Shown: piece after piece, positions 35,894 to 44,617 of the stretch
How positions within the stretch are numbered: the first letter of the stretch is position 1
Layout of the letters: the number at the start of each line of letters is the position of its first letter
Assembly (NCBI RefSeq): GCF_008033115.1
Contig: NZ_CP041203.1
Coordinates: 2,046,001 to 2,110,000 of the forward strand
From: Cellulomonas sp. Y8
GTDB lineage: Bacteria; Actinomycetota; Actinomycetes; Actinomycetales; Cellulomonadaceae
Direction: 5' to 3'
DNA: 64,000 nucleotides
The notes under the pieces: generated by a model
The model's database searches: none
Told to the model about the DNA's origin: nothing
What the model saw: only the letters and a program-made list of their open reading frames with translations
Program-made: the position numbers and the translations under genes

Positions 35894-37159
35894 ATGAGCG
35901 GCAGCACCGGCCTGGTCCGGCGCCTCGGCCTGGGCGACGCCGTCGTCATCGGACTCGGCTCGATGGTCGGCGCCGGGGTGTTCGCCGCCTTCGCGCCCGC
36001 GGCGCAGGCCGCCGGCTCCGCGCTGCTGGTCGGGCTCGCACTCGCCGCCGTGGTGGCCTACGCGAACGCGACGTCCTCCGCCCAGCTCGCGGCGCAGTAC
36101 CCGGCGTCCGGCGGCACGTACGTCTACGGGCGCGAGCGCCTCGGCGCCTGGTGGGGCTTCCTCGCGGGCTGGTGCTTCGTGATCGGCAAGACCGCGAGCT
36201 GCGCGGCGATGGCGCTGACGTTCGCGGCGTACGCCGTGCCCCCGGGCTGGCAACGTCCGGTCGCGGCCGGTGCCGTCGTGGCCCTCACCGCCGTCAACCT
36301 CCGCGGCATCACCCGGACGGCGCTGCTGACCCGCGTCGTGGTGGTGGTCGCGCTCGGCGCCCTCGCCACCCTCGTCCTCGCCGGGCTGGCCGGCGGCGAC
36401 GCGTCGTGGGCCCGGGTCGCGGTCGGCGCCGACGCGACCTGGTCCGGGGTGCTCGGGTCGGCGGGGCTGCTGTTCTTCGCGTTCGCCGGGTACGCGCGGA
36501 TCGCCACCATGGGCGAGGAGGTGCGGGACCCCGCCCGGACGATCCCGCGCGCGATCCAGCTGGCCCTCGGTCTCGCGGTCCTCGTGTACGCCGCGGTCGC
36601 GGTGACGCTGCTGACGGTGCTCGGCCCGGACGACCTGGCCGCGAGCGCCGCGCCGCTGGCCGACGCCGCCGCCGCGACGGGCCGGCCCTGGGTCGGCGCG
36701 GTGGTCCGCGTCGGCGCGGTCGCCGCCTCGCTCGGCGCGCTGCTCGCCCTGGTCGCCGGGGTCAGCCGCACCACGCTGGCGATGGCCCGCGAGGGCGACC
36801 TGCCACGGCCGCTCGCCGCCGTGCACCCCCGGTACCGGGTGCCGCACCGCGCGGAGGTCGCGCTCGCCGTGGTGGTCGTCGTCCTGGTGCTCACCGTCGA
36901 CCTGCGCGGGGCCGTCGGGTTCTCCTCGTTCGGCGTCCTGCTCTACTACCTGGTCGCGAACGCGGCCGCGCTGACCCAGGACCGCGCGCACCGGCGGTTC
37001 CCGCGCGCGCTCCAGGTGCTCGGCGCCGTCGGGTGCGTCGTGCTCGCCGCGACGCTGCCGCCCGCGTCGGTCGCCGGCGGGGCCGCCGTCGTCGCGGCGG
37101 GGGTCGCGTGGCGCGCCGTCGTGCAGGCCCGCGCCCGGCGTGTGGGTGGCCCGGCGTAG
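35894..37159 (+). CDS. APC family amino acid permease
   Basis: A 421-residue protein with about eleven to twelve helices. Family landmarks: helix 1 IGLGSMVGAGVFAAFAPAA (the unwound GxG(I/V)F site that holds the amino-acid backbone), PASGGTYVYGRERLGAWWGF, and FAFAGYARIATMGEEVRDPARTIPRAI. Close to the cationic amino acid transporter-like branch. Substrate not predictable. GGAGGAG precedes the ATG. Confidence 0.92.
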   Translation: MSGSTGLVRRLGLGDAVVIGLGSMVGAGVFAAFAPAAQAAGSALLVGLALAAVVAYANATSSAQLAAQYPASGGTYVYGRERLGAWWGFLAGWCFVIGKTASCAAMALTFAAYAVPPGWQRPVAAGAVVALTAVNLRGITRTALLTRVVVVVALGALATLVLAGLAGGDASWARVAVGADATWSGVLGSAGLLFFAFAGYARIATMGEEVRDPARTIPRAIQLALGLAVLVYAAVAVTLLTVLGPDDLAASAAPLADAAAATGRPWVGAVVRVGAVAASLGALLALVAGVSRTTLAMAREGDLPRPLAAVHPRYRVPHRAEVALAVVVVVLVLTVDLRGAVGFSSFGVLLYYLVANAAALTQDRAHRRFPRALQVLGAVGCVVLAATLPPASVAGGAAVVAAGVAWRAVVQARARRVGGPA

Positions 37160-37208
37160 CGTCCCCCGCACCGGCGGGCCCGCCGGCGGCTCCGACGAGG
37201 GAGGCACC

Positions 37209-37808
37209 ATGTCCGACGACGTCGCGCGGGACGACCGGGACGGCTGGTGGGGACCGCCCGTCGCCGGGGACGAGGTCGCCTCGCTGGTCGGCTCGCTCGA
37301 GCGGCAGCGGGCGACGTTCGCCTGGAAGGTCGGCGGCCTGGACCGCGCGGCGCTGTCCGCCACGCTCGGCCCGTCCGCGATCACGCTCGGGGGGCTGGTG
37401 AAGCACCTCGCGTTCGTCGAGGTGTTCCACCTGTGCACGCGGGTGAACGGCCGCCGGCCGGGCGACCCGTGGGAGGGCGTCGACTGGGACGCCACCCCCG
37501 ACTGGCCGTGGACCTCGGCCGCCGACGACGAGCCCGAGCAGCTCTACGGCCTGTGGCGGGACTCGGTGCTGCGGGCCCGGGAGTCGCTCGCGGACGCGGT
37601 CGCCGACGGCGGGCTGGACCGGCCGATCGCCTGGTCCGACGACCCCGACGCGCAGCCGAACGTGCGCCGGGTGCTGGTCGACCTCGTCGAGGAGTACGCG
37701 CGGCACGTCGGGCACGCGGACCTGTACCGCGAGGCGGTCGACGGCCTCGTCGGGGAGGACCCGCCGGCGGCGCCGGCGCTGTACCCGCTGCCGGAGCGCC
37801 CAACCTGA
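37209..37808 (+). CDS. DinB superfamily protein (DUF664-like)
   Basis: A 199-residue four-helix-bundle protein: SLERQRATFAWKVGGLD, LGGLVKHLAFVEVFH (first metal-ligand His), DLVEEYARHVGHADLYREAVDG (C-terminal His pair). The spacing of His residues matches the DinB/MST fold, often thiol- or damage-linked hydrolases of unknown substrate. GAGGGAGG precedes the ATG. Convergent with the next gene. Confidence 0.88.
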   Translation: MSDDVARDDRDGWWGPPVAGDEVASLVGSLERQRATFAWKVGGLDRAALSATLGPSAITLGGLVKHLAFVEVFHLCTRVNGRRPGDPWEGVDWDATPDWPWTSAADDEPEQLYGLWRDSVLRARESLADAVADGGLDRPIAWSDDPDAQPNVRRVLVDLVEEYARHVGHADLYREAVDGLVGEDPPAAPALYPLPERPT

Positions 37809-37817
37809 TCCGGGCGG

Positions 37818-38810
37818 TCAGCCCAGCGGCGCCGGCTCCCGCGGCGCCATGCCCGCCGCGCGGTACGCGTCGTCCACCAGCCGCATCGCCGCGACGGCCT
37901 GCGCGGTCCCCGACACCGGGTCCCCGCCGCGCAGCACGGCGTCGGCGAACGAGCGCAGCATCCACACGTACGACGCTGTGGGGTCGACGGGCTCCTCGAC
38001 GACCCGCCCGTCGGCGTGCTCGACCACGATGCGGCCGCCGTTCTGCGGCCCGTACGGGCTGTGCACGGTGATCGTCCCGGTCGTCCCGACGATCCTGGCC
38101 CGCACGCTCTGGTCCTCCGACGCGACCATGCTGGCCCGCACGGTCCCCTCGACCCCGCCCGGCAGGTCCAGGTGCACCACGATCGACGCGTCCACCCCAT
38201 CGACCGCCACGGCCTCGGCCGACCGCACCGTCGGCGCACCCAGGACGTGCGAGAGGAACCGCAGCGGGTAGACGCCCAGGTCCATCAGTGCCCCGCCGCC
38301 CATCGACTCCTGCCACCGGATGTCCCCGCGGTCGGCGATCTCGACGCAGAAGTCGGCCTCCGCGGACGTCACGTCGCCGATCACGCCCTCCGCGAGCAGC
38401 TCGCGCAGCCGCGCCCACGACGGGTGGTGCTGCGAGTGGAACGCCTCCATCACGACCAGCCCGCTCCCCGCGGCGGCGGCCTCGACGTCCTCGGCCTCGG
38501 CCGCGTTCGCCGTGAACGGCTTCTCGCACAGCACGTGCTTGCCCGCGGCGATCGCGCGCAGCACCCACACGCCGTGCAGCGCCGCCGGGGTCGGCACGTA
38601 GACCGCGTCGACGTCCGGGTCCGCGAGCAGCGCGTCGTAGTCGTCGAGCACCCGCGGGATGCCCTCCGCGTCGGCCGTCTCCTGCGCCCGGGACCGGTCG
38701 CGGGCGGCGATGGCCGTCACCTCGACCTCCGGGACGGACGCGGCGGGCACGGCCACCGCGTCGTGCAGGATGCGAGCAGCACCGAGGACCCCGAGACGCA
38801 CCGTCGACAT
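37818..38810 (-). CDS. Gfo/Idh/MocA family oxidoreductase
   Basis: A 330-residue NAD(P)-dependent sugar dehydrogenase-like enzyme. N-terminal Rossmann motif RLGVLGAARI, then VYVPTPAALHG and the signature CEKPFTANAAE (the EKP Lys is catalytic), then GGGALMDLGVYPL in the C-terminal domain. Substrate unknown. Its ATG follows TAGGGT by 7 nt on the minus strand, a leaderless layout. Divergent partner is not obvious: the neighbouring NB-ARC gene is on the same strand and ends 11 bp upstream. Confidence 0.9.
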   Translation of the reverse strand: MSTVRLGVLGAARILHDAVAVPAASVPEVEVTAIAARDRSRAQETADAEGIPRVLDDYDALLADPDVDAVYVPTPAALHGVWVLRAIAAGKHVLCEKPFTANAAEAEDVEAAAAGSGLVVMEAFHSQHHPSWARLRELLAEGVIGDVTSAEADFCVEIADRGDIRWQESMGGGALMDLGVYPLRFLSHVLGAPTVRSAEAVAVDGVDASIVVHLDLPGGVEGTVRASMVASEDQSVRARIVGTTGTITVHSPYGPQNGGRIVVEHADGRVVEEPVDPTASYVWMLRSFADAVLRGGDPVSGTAQAVAAMRLVDDAYRAAGMAPREPAPLG

Positions 38811-38820
38811 GTCCCGCACC

Positions 38821-41241
38821 CTAGCCCGCGGCGGTCGGCTGCGGCGCGCGGTCCGGCGCGAGGTCCGGCGCGCGGTCCGGCGCGGGGTCCGGCGCGCGGT
38901 CCGGCGCGCGGTCCGGCGCGCGGTCCGGCGCGCGGTCCGGCGCGGGGTCCGGCGCGCGGTCCGGCGCGCCCGGCCCGGTCGCGGGCGCCCCCACGGCGGC
39001 GGCGCGCACCTCCGCCAGCGCCGCCACCGCGGCCGCGAGCGGCGCGTCGATCCCGAGCTCGCGGCGCGCGGCCACCGCGATCTCGATGTCCAGCACCGCG
39101 GCGTCGGTGTTGCCGAGCGCCGCGTGCGCGCGGCCGCGCGCCAGGTGCGCCGTCGCCACGATCCGCGGCACCCCGAGCGGCGCCGCGAGGCGCAGCGCCT
39201 CGGACGCCACCGCGCGCGCCTCCTCCCACCGCTCGGCCTCGACGAGGATCGAGGCGAGGTAGACGTGCGCGTTGGCCTCCGTGAACGGCGCGACCTGCGC
39301 CCGGGGGCGGGTGCGCGGGTCGGCGACGCGGGTGATCGTCGCGCGCACGGTCGCCGCGGCCTCGTCGAGACGACCCAGCCGCTGCCGGGCCTTCGCGAGC
39401 GACAGCATCGCCTGCGGCGCGCCCTCGTGGTCGCCCGCCGCCAGCATGCAGTCCACCGCAGCGCCGGCGTCGCGCTCGGCGTGCGCGAGGTCGCCCGACT
39501 GGGACGCGATCCACGACCGGTAGCTGAGCGCCCAGCCCTCCTGGGTGGTGTCCCCGCACCGCCGGGCCGCGGCCAGCGCGCGGTCCGCGGCCGCGCGCGC
39601 CCGCACCAGGTCGCCGCGGCAGATCGACTGCGCCCACGCGCGGTAGCCCTCGTGCACCGCGACCAGCCGGTCGTCGCCCAGCGCGGTCGCCGCGTCGGCC
39701 GACAGGTCGAACACCTCGGCCCAGCGGTCCCACGTCGCCCACAGGTCGGAGAACCAGTGCAGCGCGTCCGCCACCTCCGCGACCCGCGCGTGCGCGCCGG
39801 CGGCCGCCGCGCGGCGGAGCGCGGGCAGCCAGCTCGCCGACTCGGCGCGCAGCCAGGCCTGCGCCGCCTCCTGGTCGGGGAGGTCGACGTCCCGCTCCCC
39901 CGGCGGGGCAGACCCCTCGTGGGCGTGGTCCGGCTCGAACCGGTACCCCGCACGCACGGTCGTCCGGAGCAGCCAGTCGTCGGCCGCGGCGCGCACCGCG
40001 TCGTGCGCGGCCGCGTCCTCCTGGTGCTCCAGCTCGGAGCGGGCGTAGAGCCGCAGCAGGTCGTGCAGCCCGTAGCGGTCGCCGGGCAGGTGCTGCACCA
40101 GGCTGAGGTCCACCAGCTCGTCGAGCAGGTCCTCGGTCCGCCAGACGGACTCGCCGACGAGCGCGGCCGCGAGCCCGGCGCCGGTGGTGGGCGCGTCCAC
40201 GAGGGCCAGCCGCCGGAACAGCCGCTGCGCCCCCGGGCCGAGCTGCTCGTAGGAGGAGGTGAACGCCGCCCGCACCCGCAGGTCGCCCGCGGTGAGGGCG
40301 TCGAGGCGTCGCTCGTCGGCGGCCATCCGGCGCACCAGCCCGTCGATCGTCCAGCCGGCCCGGGCCGCGAGCCGGTTGCCGGCGATCCGCAGCGCCAGCG
40401 GGACGTCGTCGCAGAGCCGGGCGAGCCGCGCGAGGTCCTCGGCGGACCCCCGCCCGGGCAGGATCGCGTCCAGCAGGCCGATCGAGTCGCCGGGCGCGAG
40501 CCGGCCGAGCACCGCGCGGTGCTGCACGCCGTCGAGGCCCGCGAGCGCGCGCCGGCTGGTGACCAGGACGGCGGACGGCCCGTCGGCCGGCACGAGCGGC
40601 CGGACCTGCTCCTCGGACGCCGCGTTGTCGAGGACCAGCAGCACGCGCCGGTCGGTGAGCAGCCCGCGGACGTGCGCGCTCGCCTCGTCGGGGTCGGGCG
40701 GGACGGTCCCCGACGCGAGCGCCTCCGCGACCCGCCGCACCGCGGCGTCCGGCGTCACGGGCTCGTGGTCGACGCCGCGCAGGTCCAGGAAGAGGCGCTC
40801 GGGGAAGTCGTCCCGCAGGTCGCGCGCCACCTGCGCCGCGAGCGTCGTCTTGCCGAAGCCCGGCGGTCCGGTCACGACGGCGACCGGGGCCGGGGCGTCC
40901 GGGCCGCCGCCCCGCAGCACCCGGCCCAGAGCGGCCCGCTCCTGGGCGCGACCGGTGAAGTCGGCCACCCGGCGCGGGAGCGGCAGGGCGTGCGGGACGG
41001 CGGCCGCGGGGCGCCGGCGGCCCTCCCGGGCCAGGCGGAGCAGCGCCGAGCGGTCGTCCGGTCGCAGGCGCAGGGCGTCCGCGAGCGCCTCGACCGTCCG
41101 GTGCTGCGGACCCCGGCTGACGCCGCGCTCGATGTCGCCGATGCCCCGGTCGCTCACCCCCGAGGCGGCGGCCAGGTCCTCGATCGTCAGGTCCGCGTCC
41201 TGCCGGTGCCGGCGCAGGAGCGCTCCCAGGTCGTGGTCCAC
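38821..41241 (-). CDS. XRE/NB-ARC/TPR STAND-type transcriptional regulator
   Basis: An 806-residue signal-transduction ATPase regulator. Residues ~1-65 are an XRE HTH (LTIEDLAAASGVSDRGIGDIE). The NB-ARC core has Walker A GPPGFGKTT (near 130), Walker B VLLVLDNA and the LPLALRI-type GxP motif. A winged region and TPR-like repeats follow (~470-740). The C-terminus is a run of Arg-Ala-Pro-Asp tetrapeptides from the 12-bp repeat array. AfsR-like proteins of this plan regulate metabolism in actinobacteria. The likely target is the divergent alpha/beta hydrolase gene. GTG start after AGAGG. Confidence 0.88.
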   Translation of the reverse strand: MDHDLGALLRRHRQDADLTIEDLAAASGVSDRGIGDIERGVSRGPQHRTVEALADALRLRPDDRSALLRLAREGRRRPAAAVPHALPLPRRVADFTGRAQERAALGRVLRGGGPDAPAPVAVVTGPPGFGKTTLAAQVARDLRDDFPERLFLDLRGVDHEPVTPDAAVRRVAEALASGTVPPDPDEASAHVRGLLTDRRVLLVLDNAASEEQVRPLVPADGPSAVLVTSRRALAGLDGVQHRAVLGRLAPGDSIGLLDAILPGRGSAEDLARLARLCDDVPLALRIAGNRLAARAGWTIDGLVRRMAADERRLDALTAGDLRVRAAFTSSYEQLGPGAQRLFRRLALVDAPTTGAGLAAALVGESVWRTEDLLDELVDLSLVQHLPGDRYGLHDLLRLYARSELEHQEDAAAHDAVRAAADDWLLRTTVRAGYRFEPDHAHEGSAPPGERDVDLPDQEAAQAWLRAESASWLPALRRAAAAGAHARVAEVADALHWFSDLWATWDRWAEVFDLSADAATALGDDRLVAVHEGYRAWAQSICRGDLVRARAAADRALAAARRCGDTTQEGWALSYRSWIASQSGDLAHAERDAGAAVDCMLAAGDHEGAPQAMLSLAKARQRLGRLDEAAATVRATITRVADPRTRPRAQVAPFTEANAHVYLASILVEAERWEEARAVASEALRLAAPLGVPRIVATAHLARGRAHAALGNTDAAVLDIEIAVAARRELGIDAPLAAAVAALAEVRAAAVGAPATGPGAPDRAPDPAPDRAPDRAPDRAPDRAPDPAPDRAPDLAPDRAPQPTAAG
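38850..38969 (-). repeat. 12-bp tandem repeat array in regulator C-terminus
   Basis: Ten copies of a 12-bp unit (plus-strand GGTCCGGCGCGC with GCGCGG/GCGCGA variants) at exact 12-bp spacing. They encode Asp-(Arg/Pro/Leu)-Ala-Pro repeats at the C-terminal end of the NB-ARC regulator. In-frame unit, so copy number can vary without frameshift. Confidence 0.9.
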
Positions 41242-41401
41242 CCTCGCCCGCCTCTGCCGCCGGCCGGCGAGCTCCCCCGAGTTCTGCCGGACTTCTTCCT
41301 GGTCCGCGCGCGGCGCTGCGCGGTCCAATCGTGACCGGGGACGGACGCCCCGGGCAAGTGCCCCGCGGCAGGTCGGTCCGGACCCCGACCGAGGAGGAAC
41401 C

Positions 41402-42223
41402 ATGCCCTACGTCAGCACGCCCGACGGCGCCGAGATCTTCTACCAGGACTACGGCCAGGGGAAGCCCGTCCTGCTGAGCCACGGCTGGCCGCTGAGCTCC
41501 GAGGCCTGGGCCTACGAGCTCAAGGTCCTCGCCGACGCCGGCTACCGCGCGATCGCGCACGACCGCCGCGGCCACGGCCGCTCGTCCCGCACCAGCGGCG
41601 GCAACGACATGGACACGTACGCCCGCGACCTCGCGTCGCTCGTCGAGCAGCTCGACCTGACGGACCTCACCGTCGTCGGGCACTCCACCGGCGGCGGCGA
41701 GGTCGTCCGGTACGCCGCGCAGCACGGCAAGGGCCGGGTGACCAAGGTCGTCACCGCGGGCGCCGTCCCGCCGGTCATGCTGGAGTCCGAGACCAACCCC
41801 GAGGGCACCCCGATCGAGGCGTTCGACGGCATCCGCGAGGGCGTCCTGCGCGACCGCTCGCAGTTCTACCAGGACCTCTCCGAGGCGTTCTACGGCGCCA
41901 ACCGCGAGGGCTCGACGATCAGCCAGGGCCTGCGCGACGACTTCTGGCGGCAGAGCATGCTCGCCGAGCTGCAGGCCGCCTACGACTGCGTCGCGGTGTT
42001 CTCGGAGACCGACTTCACCGAGGACCTCAAGGCCCTGGACGTCCCGATCCTCATCGCGCACGGCGACGACGACCAGATCGTCCCGATCGCGGCGGCGGCG
42101 TACAAGTCGATCGACCTGGTCAAGCTCGGCACGCTGAAGGTCTACCCGGGCGCCCCGCACGGCATCTCCGGCGCGTACCAGGAGGCCCTGATCAAGGACA
42201 TCCTGGCGTTCATCGCCGACTGA
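41402..42223 (+). CDS. Alpha/beta hydrolase, non-heme chloroperoxidase type
   Basis: A 273-residue alpha/beta hydrolase: HGWPLSSEAW (oxyanion region), DRRGHGRSSR, nucleophile elbow GHSTGGG, acid in HGDDDQIVP and catalytic His in GAPHGIS. The set matches cofactor-free haloperoxidases/perhydrolases, which also act as esterases. Physiological substrate unknown. GAGGAGGA precedes the ATG. Divergent from the NB-ARC regulator, which probably controls it. Confidence 0.93.
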   Translation: MPYVSTPDGAEIFYQDYGQGKPVLLSHGWPLSSEAWAYELKVLADAGYRAIAHDRRGHGRSSRTSGGNDMDTYARDLASLVEQLDLTDLTVVGHSTGGGEVVRYAAQHGKGRVTKVVTAGAVPPVMLESETNPEGTPIEAFDGIREGVLRDRSQFYQDLSEAFYGANREGSTISQGLRDDFWRQSMLAELQAAYDCVAVFSETDFTEDLKALDVPILIAHGDDDQIVPIAAAAYKSIDLVKLGTLKVYPGAPHGISGAYQEALIKDILAFIAD

Positions 42224-42240
42224 ACCGCCGGCCCCGCGGC

Positions 42241-42283
42241 CGTCGCCCGGTCCGCGCAACCGCTGTGCGCCGATCGGGCGACG
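42241..42283 (+). terminator. Hairpin after chloroperoxidase gene
   Basis: CGTCGCCCG (42241-42249) pairs perfectly with CGGGCGACG (42275-42283), with a 25-nt loop, 18 bp after the stop codon. Confidence 0.55.
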
Positions 42284-42322
42284 CCCGTCAAGGGCCCTTC
42301 ACGGCCCGCCGATGGGTGAGGC

Positions 42323-43180
42323 ATGACGACCCGCCCGATCCGCGCGCTCGCCGTCGCCCTGCTCGCGGTCGCGACCCTGTCCGGCTGCTTCCGGTTCGAC
42401 ATGCGGGTGGAGGTCGGCGAGGACGACACCGTCTCCGGCTCGTACGTCGTCGCGGTCGACCGGTCGGTGCTCGAGATGACCGGCCAGGACGTCGACGAGC
42501 TGCTCGGCACCGGGGCGGACGGCCCGGGCGGGCTGCTCGGCGAGGACGGCGGGGGCCAGGTCCGCGAGGAGCCCTACGAGGACGAGGACGCCGTCGGGCG
42601 CCGGTACGTGTTCGACGCCGTGCCGTTCGCGGTGTTCAACGGCGAGGGCATGACGCTCGCGCACGCCGACGGTCGCTACACGCTCGACGGCACGCTGCCC
42701 GCGTCGACGGGCGGCACCGACCTGGGCATGTCCGTGCGGGCCGACATCCGGATCGCGTTCACCTTCCCCGGCGACGTCGAGGAGACCAACGGCCAGGTCG
42801 ACCCGGACGACCCCCGCACCGTCTCGTGGACCGGCGACGGCACGCAGGACCTCGTGCTGCAGGCCGTCGCGTCGGAGGCCGGCGCCCCGTGGCTCGGGCT
42901 CGCGGTCGCGGGCGGGGCCGGGCTGCTGCTCCTCGCTGGCGCCGTGGTGCTCGTGGTGCTGCTCGTGCGCCGCCGGCGGTCGCGGTCCGCCGCGGCGGTC
43001 GCCGGCTGGTACCCGCCGGGCGGCACGGGCGGCCCCGCGGCCCCCGACGCCCCCGCCGCCTGGCCGACCGACGGGGCACCGCGCACGCCGCTCGCGTGGA
43101 CCCCCGACCCGGCTCCGGGCGTCCCCCCGGGCGCCGTCCCGCGCCAGCCTCCGGCGGGGCTCCCGCCGTACGGGGGCTGA
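42323..43180 (+). CDS. LppM-like lipoprotein
   Basis: A 285-residue protein with signal peptide and lipobox LSGC (Cys22), then FRFDMRVEVGEDDTVSGSYVVAVDR, the LppM-type start. One membrane helix follows near residue 195-215, then a Pro/Gly/Ala-rich tail ending PPYGG. LppM of mycobacteria affects phagocytosis; role in other actinobacteria not known. Having both a lipid anchor and a C-terminal helix is normal for this family. Confidence 0.85.
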   Translation: MTTRPIRALAVALLAVATLSGCFRFDMRVEVGEDDTVSGSYVVAVDRSVLEMTGQDVDELLGTGADGPGGLLGEDGGGQVREEPYEDEDAVGRRYVFDAVPFAVFNGEGMTLAHADGRYTLDGTLPASTGGTDLGMSVRADIRIAFTFPGDVEETNGQVDPDDPRTVSWTGDGTQDLVLQAVASEAGAPWLGLAVAGGAGLLLLAGAVVLVVLLVRRRRSRSAAAVAGWYPPGGTGGPAAPDAPAAWPTDGAPRTPLAWTPDPAPGVPPGAVPRQPPAGLPPYGG

Positions 43181-43269
43181 GGAGTCGCGGACGAGCAGAG
43201 GGACGACGCGCGCTCGACGTCGTCGACCGGCGATGCGCGCCGCGACCGGAGGGTCCGCCGGGCGAGGGT

Positions 43270-43300
43270 TTGACCCTCGAGCCGGTCGAGGCGTGAGCGT
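43270..43300 (+). promoter_or_regulatory. MerR-type promoter/operator in front of MFS gene
   Basis: TTGACC (43270-43275), a 19-bp spacer containing the dyad CTCGA-GCCGG-TCGAG, and GAGCGT (43295-43300). The GTG start is 6 nt downstream. A 19-bp spacer is characteristic of promoters activated by MerR regulators. A near-copy occurs at 44577-44607. Confidence 0.75.
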
Positions 43301-43306
43301 GCAGCC

Positions 43307-44617
43307 GTGCCCGCGACCCCCGCGCCCACCCCGGCGCTCCCCCGCTCGTTCCTCGTCTGGCTCGGCGGCGTCACCGTCGGTCGCCTCGGCGACGCCGTCC
43401 TCGCCTTCGGGCTCGGCTGGGCCGCGGCCGGGCACGGCGGGACGACCGCCGCGCTCGTGCTCACGCTGAGCGGGCTGCCGCGCCTCGTGCTGCTCCTGCT
43501 CGGCGGGGCGGTCGCGGACCGGTTCGGGGCGCGGCGCATCCTGATCGCCGGCGAGGCGACGCTGGTGGTCCTGGCCGCCGGGCTCGCGGTGGCGCTCGCG
43601 CGGTACGGCACGCCACCCTGGCTGCTGCTCGCCGCGTCGCTGGCGCTCGGCACCGTCACCGCCTTCTGCCTCCCCGCCTCGGGCTCGATGCCGCGGCGCC
43701 TGGTCCCGGACGACCTCCTCACCCGCGCGCTCGCCGCCCGCCAGGGCGCCAACCAGGCCGTCGCGACGGCGGCTGCCCCGCTCGGCGGCGTCGTCGTCGC
43801 CGCCGCGTCGCTGCCTGTCGTGGCGTGGGGAGACGCCGCGGCGCTCGCCGTGTCGCTCGGCGTCCTCGTCGCGGTCCGGGAGCTCACCGGGACGGCGGAC
43901 GACGTCCCGGGGCCGGGCGCGGCTCGACGCCCGCGGCTCGACCTCGCCGACGGGGTCCGCGTCGCCGCACGGACCCCGGGTCTCGTCCCCGCGCTGGTCC
44001 TGACCGGGGCGGGCGCAGCCCTCATGCTCCCGGTGCCGTCCCTGCTCATCCCGCTCCAGGGCCGCGCCTCGGGCTGGGGCGCCGGCACGACCGGGGCGGT
44101 CGCGGGGGCCGCCGGGATCGGAGCGATCGCCGCGGCGCTGCTGCTCACGCGCCGCCGCGCGACCGGGTCGGCGCTCTCCGCCGTCCGCGGCCTCGCCGCC
44201 TCCGCCGCGGGGGCTCTCGCCCTCGCCGGTTCGGCGGTGCTCGCGACGCCCGCGGCCACCGTCGTCGCCGGCGTCGGCGCGCTGGTCCTCGGCGTCGGGC
44301 AGGGCGTGTTCGTCGCCCGGCTGGCCCCGCTGGTGCTCGGGACCGCGCCCCGCACGCACCTCGCCCGCGTCCAGGCGCTGGTCGGGTTCGCGCAGATCGT
44401 GCCGGTCATGATCACGAACGCGATGCTCGGGGCCCTGGCCGAGCACGCCTCGCCGGCGGCGGCCCTCGCGGCGACCGGCGGCGGCCTGCTCGCCTGCGCC
44501 GCCTGGGCACGCCGCCCGGCCCCGCCGGCGCCGGAGCCGTACGACGACCCCCGCGCAGCGACGGCGGCCCCGGCACTTGACCCTCGAGCAGGTCGAGGGC
44601 CCACAGCGGGCACGTGA
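43307..44617 (+). CDS. MFS efflux transporter
   Basis: A 436-residue protein with about twelve helices. Motif A-like GGAVADRFGARRIL lies between helices 2 and 3, and PASGSMPRRLVPDDLLTRA resembles the MFS_3/enterobactin-exporter branch, suggesting efflux. The GTG start is 6 nt after the -10 of a MerR-type promoter. Its last ~14 codons overlap the second MerR operator, and its stop overlaps the GTG of the regulator gene (44614-44617). Confidence 0.88.
   Translation: MPATPAPTPALPRSFLVWLGGVTVGRLGDAVLAFGLGWAAAGHGGTTAALVLTLSGLPRLVLLLLGGAVADRFGARRILIAGEATLVVLAAGLAVALARYGTPPWLLLAASLALGTVTAFCLPASGSMPRRLVPDDLLTRALAARQGANQAVATAAAPLGGVVVAAASLPVVAWGDAAALAVSLGVLVAVRELTGTADDVPGPGAARRPRLDLADGVRVAARTPGLVPALVLTGAGAALMLPVPSLLIPLQGRASGWGAGTTGAVAGAAGIGAIAAALLLTRRRATGSALSAVRGLAASAAGALALAGSAVLATPAATVVAGVGALVLGVGQGVFVARLAPLVLGTAPRTHLARVQALVGFAQIVPVMITNAMLGALAEHASPAAALAATGGGLLACAAWARRPAPPAPEPYDDPRAATAAPALDPRAGRGPTAGT
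44577..44607 (+). promoter_or_regulatory. Second MerR-type promoter/operator, inside MFS 3' end
   Basis: TTGACC (44577-44582), a 19-bp spacer with CTCGA-GCAGG-TCGAG and CACAGC (44602-44607), then 6 nt to the GTG of the regulator gene. It repeats the layout at 43270-43300 almost base for base up to the spacer, yet lies in coding sequence of the MFS gene. Confidence 0.7.
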
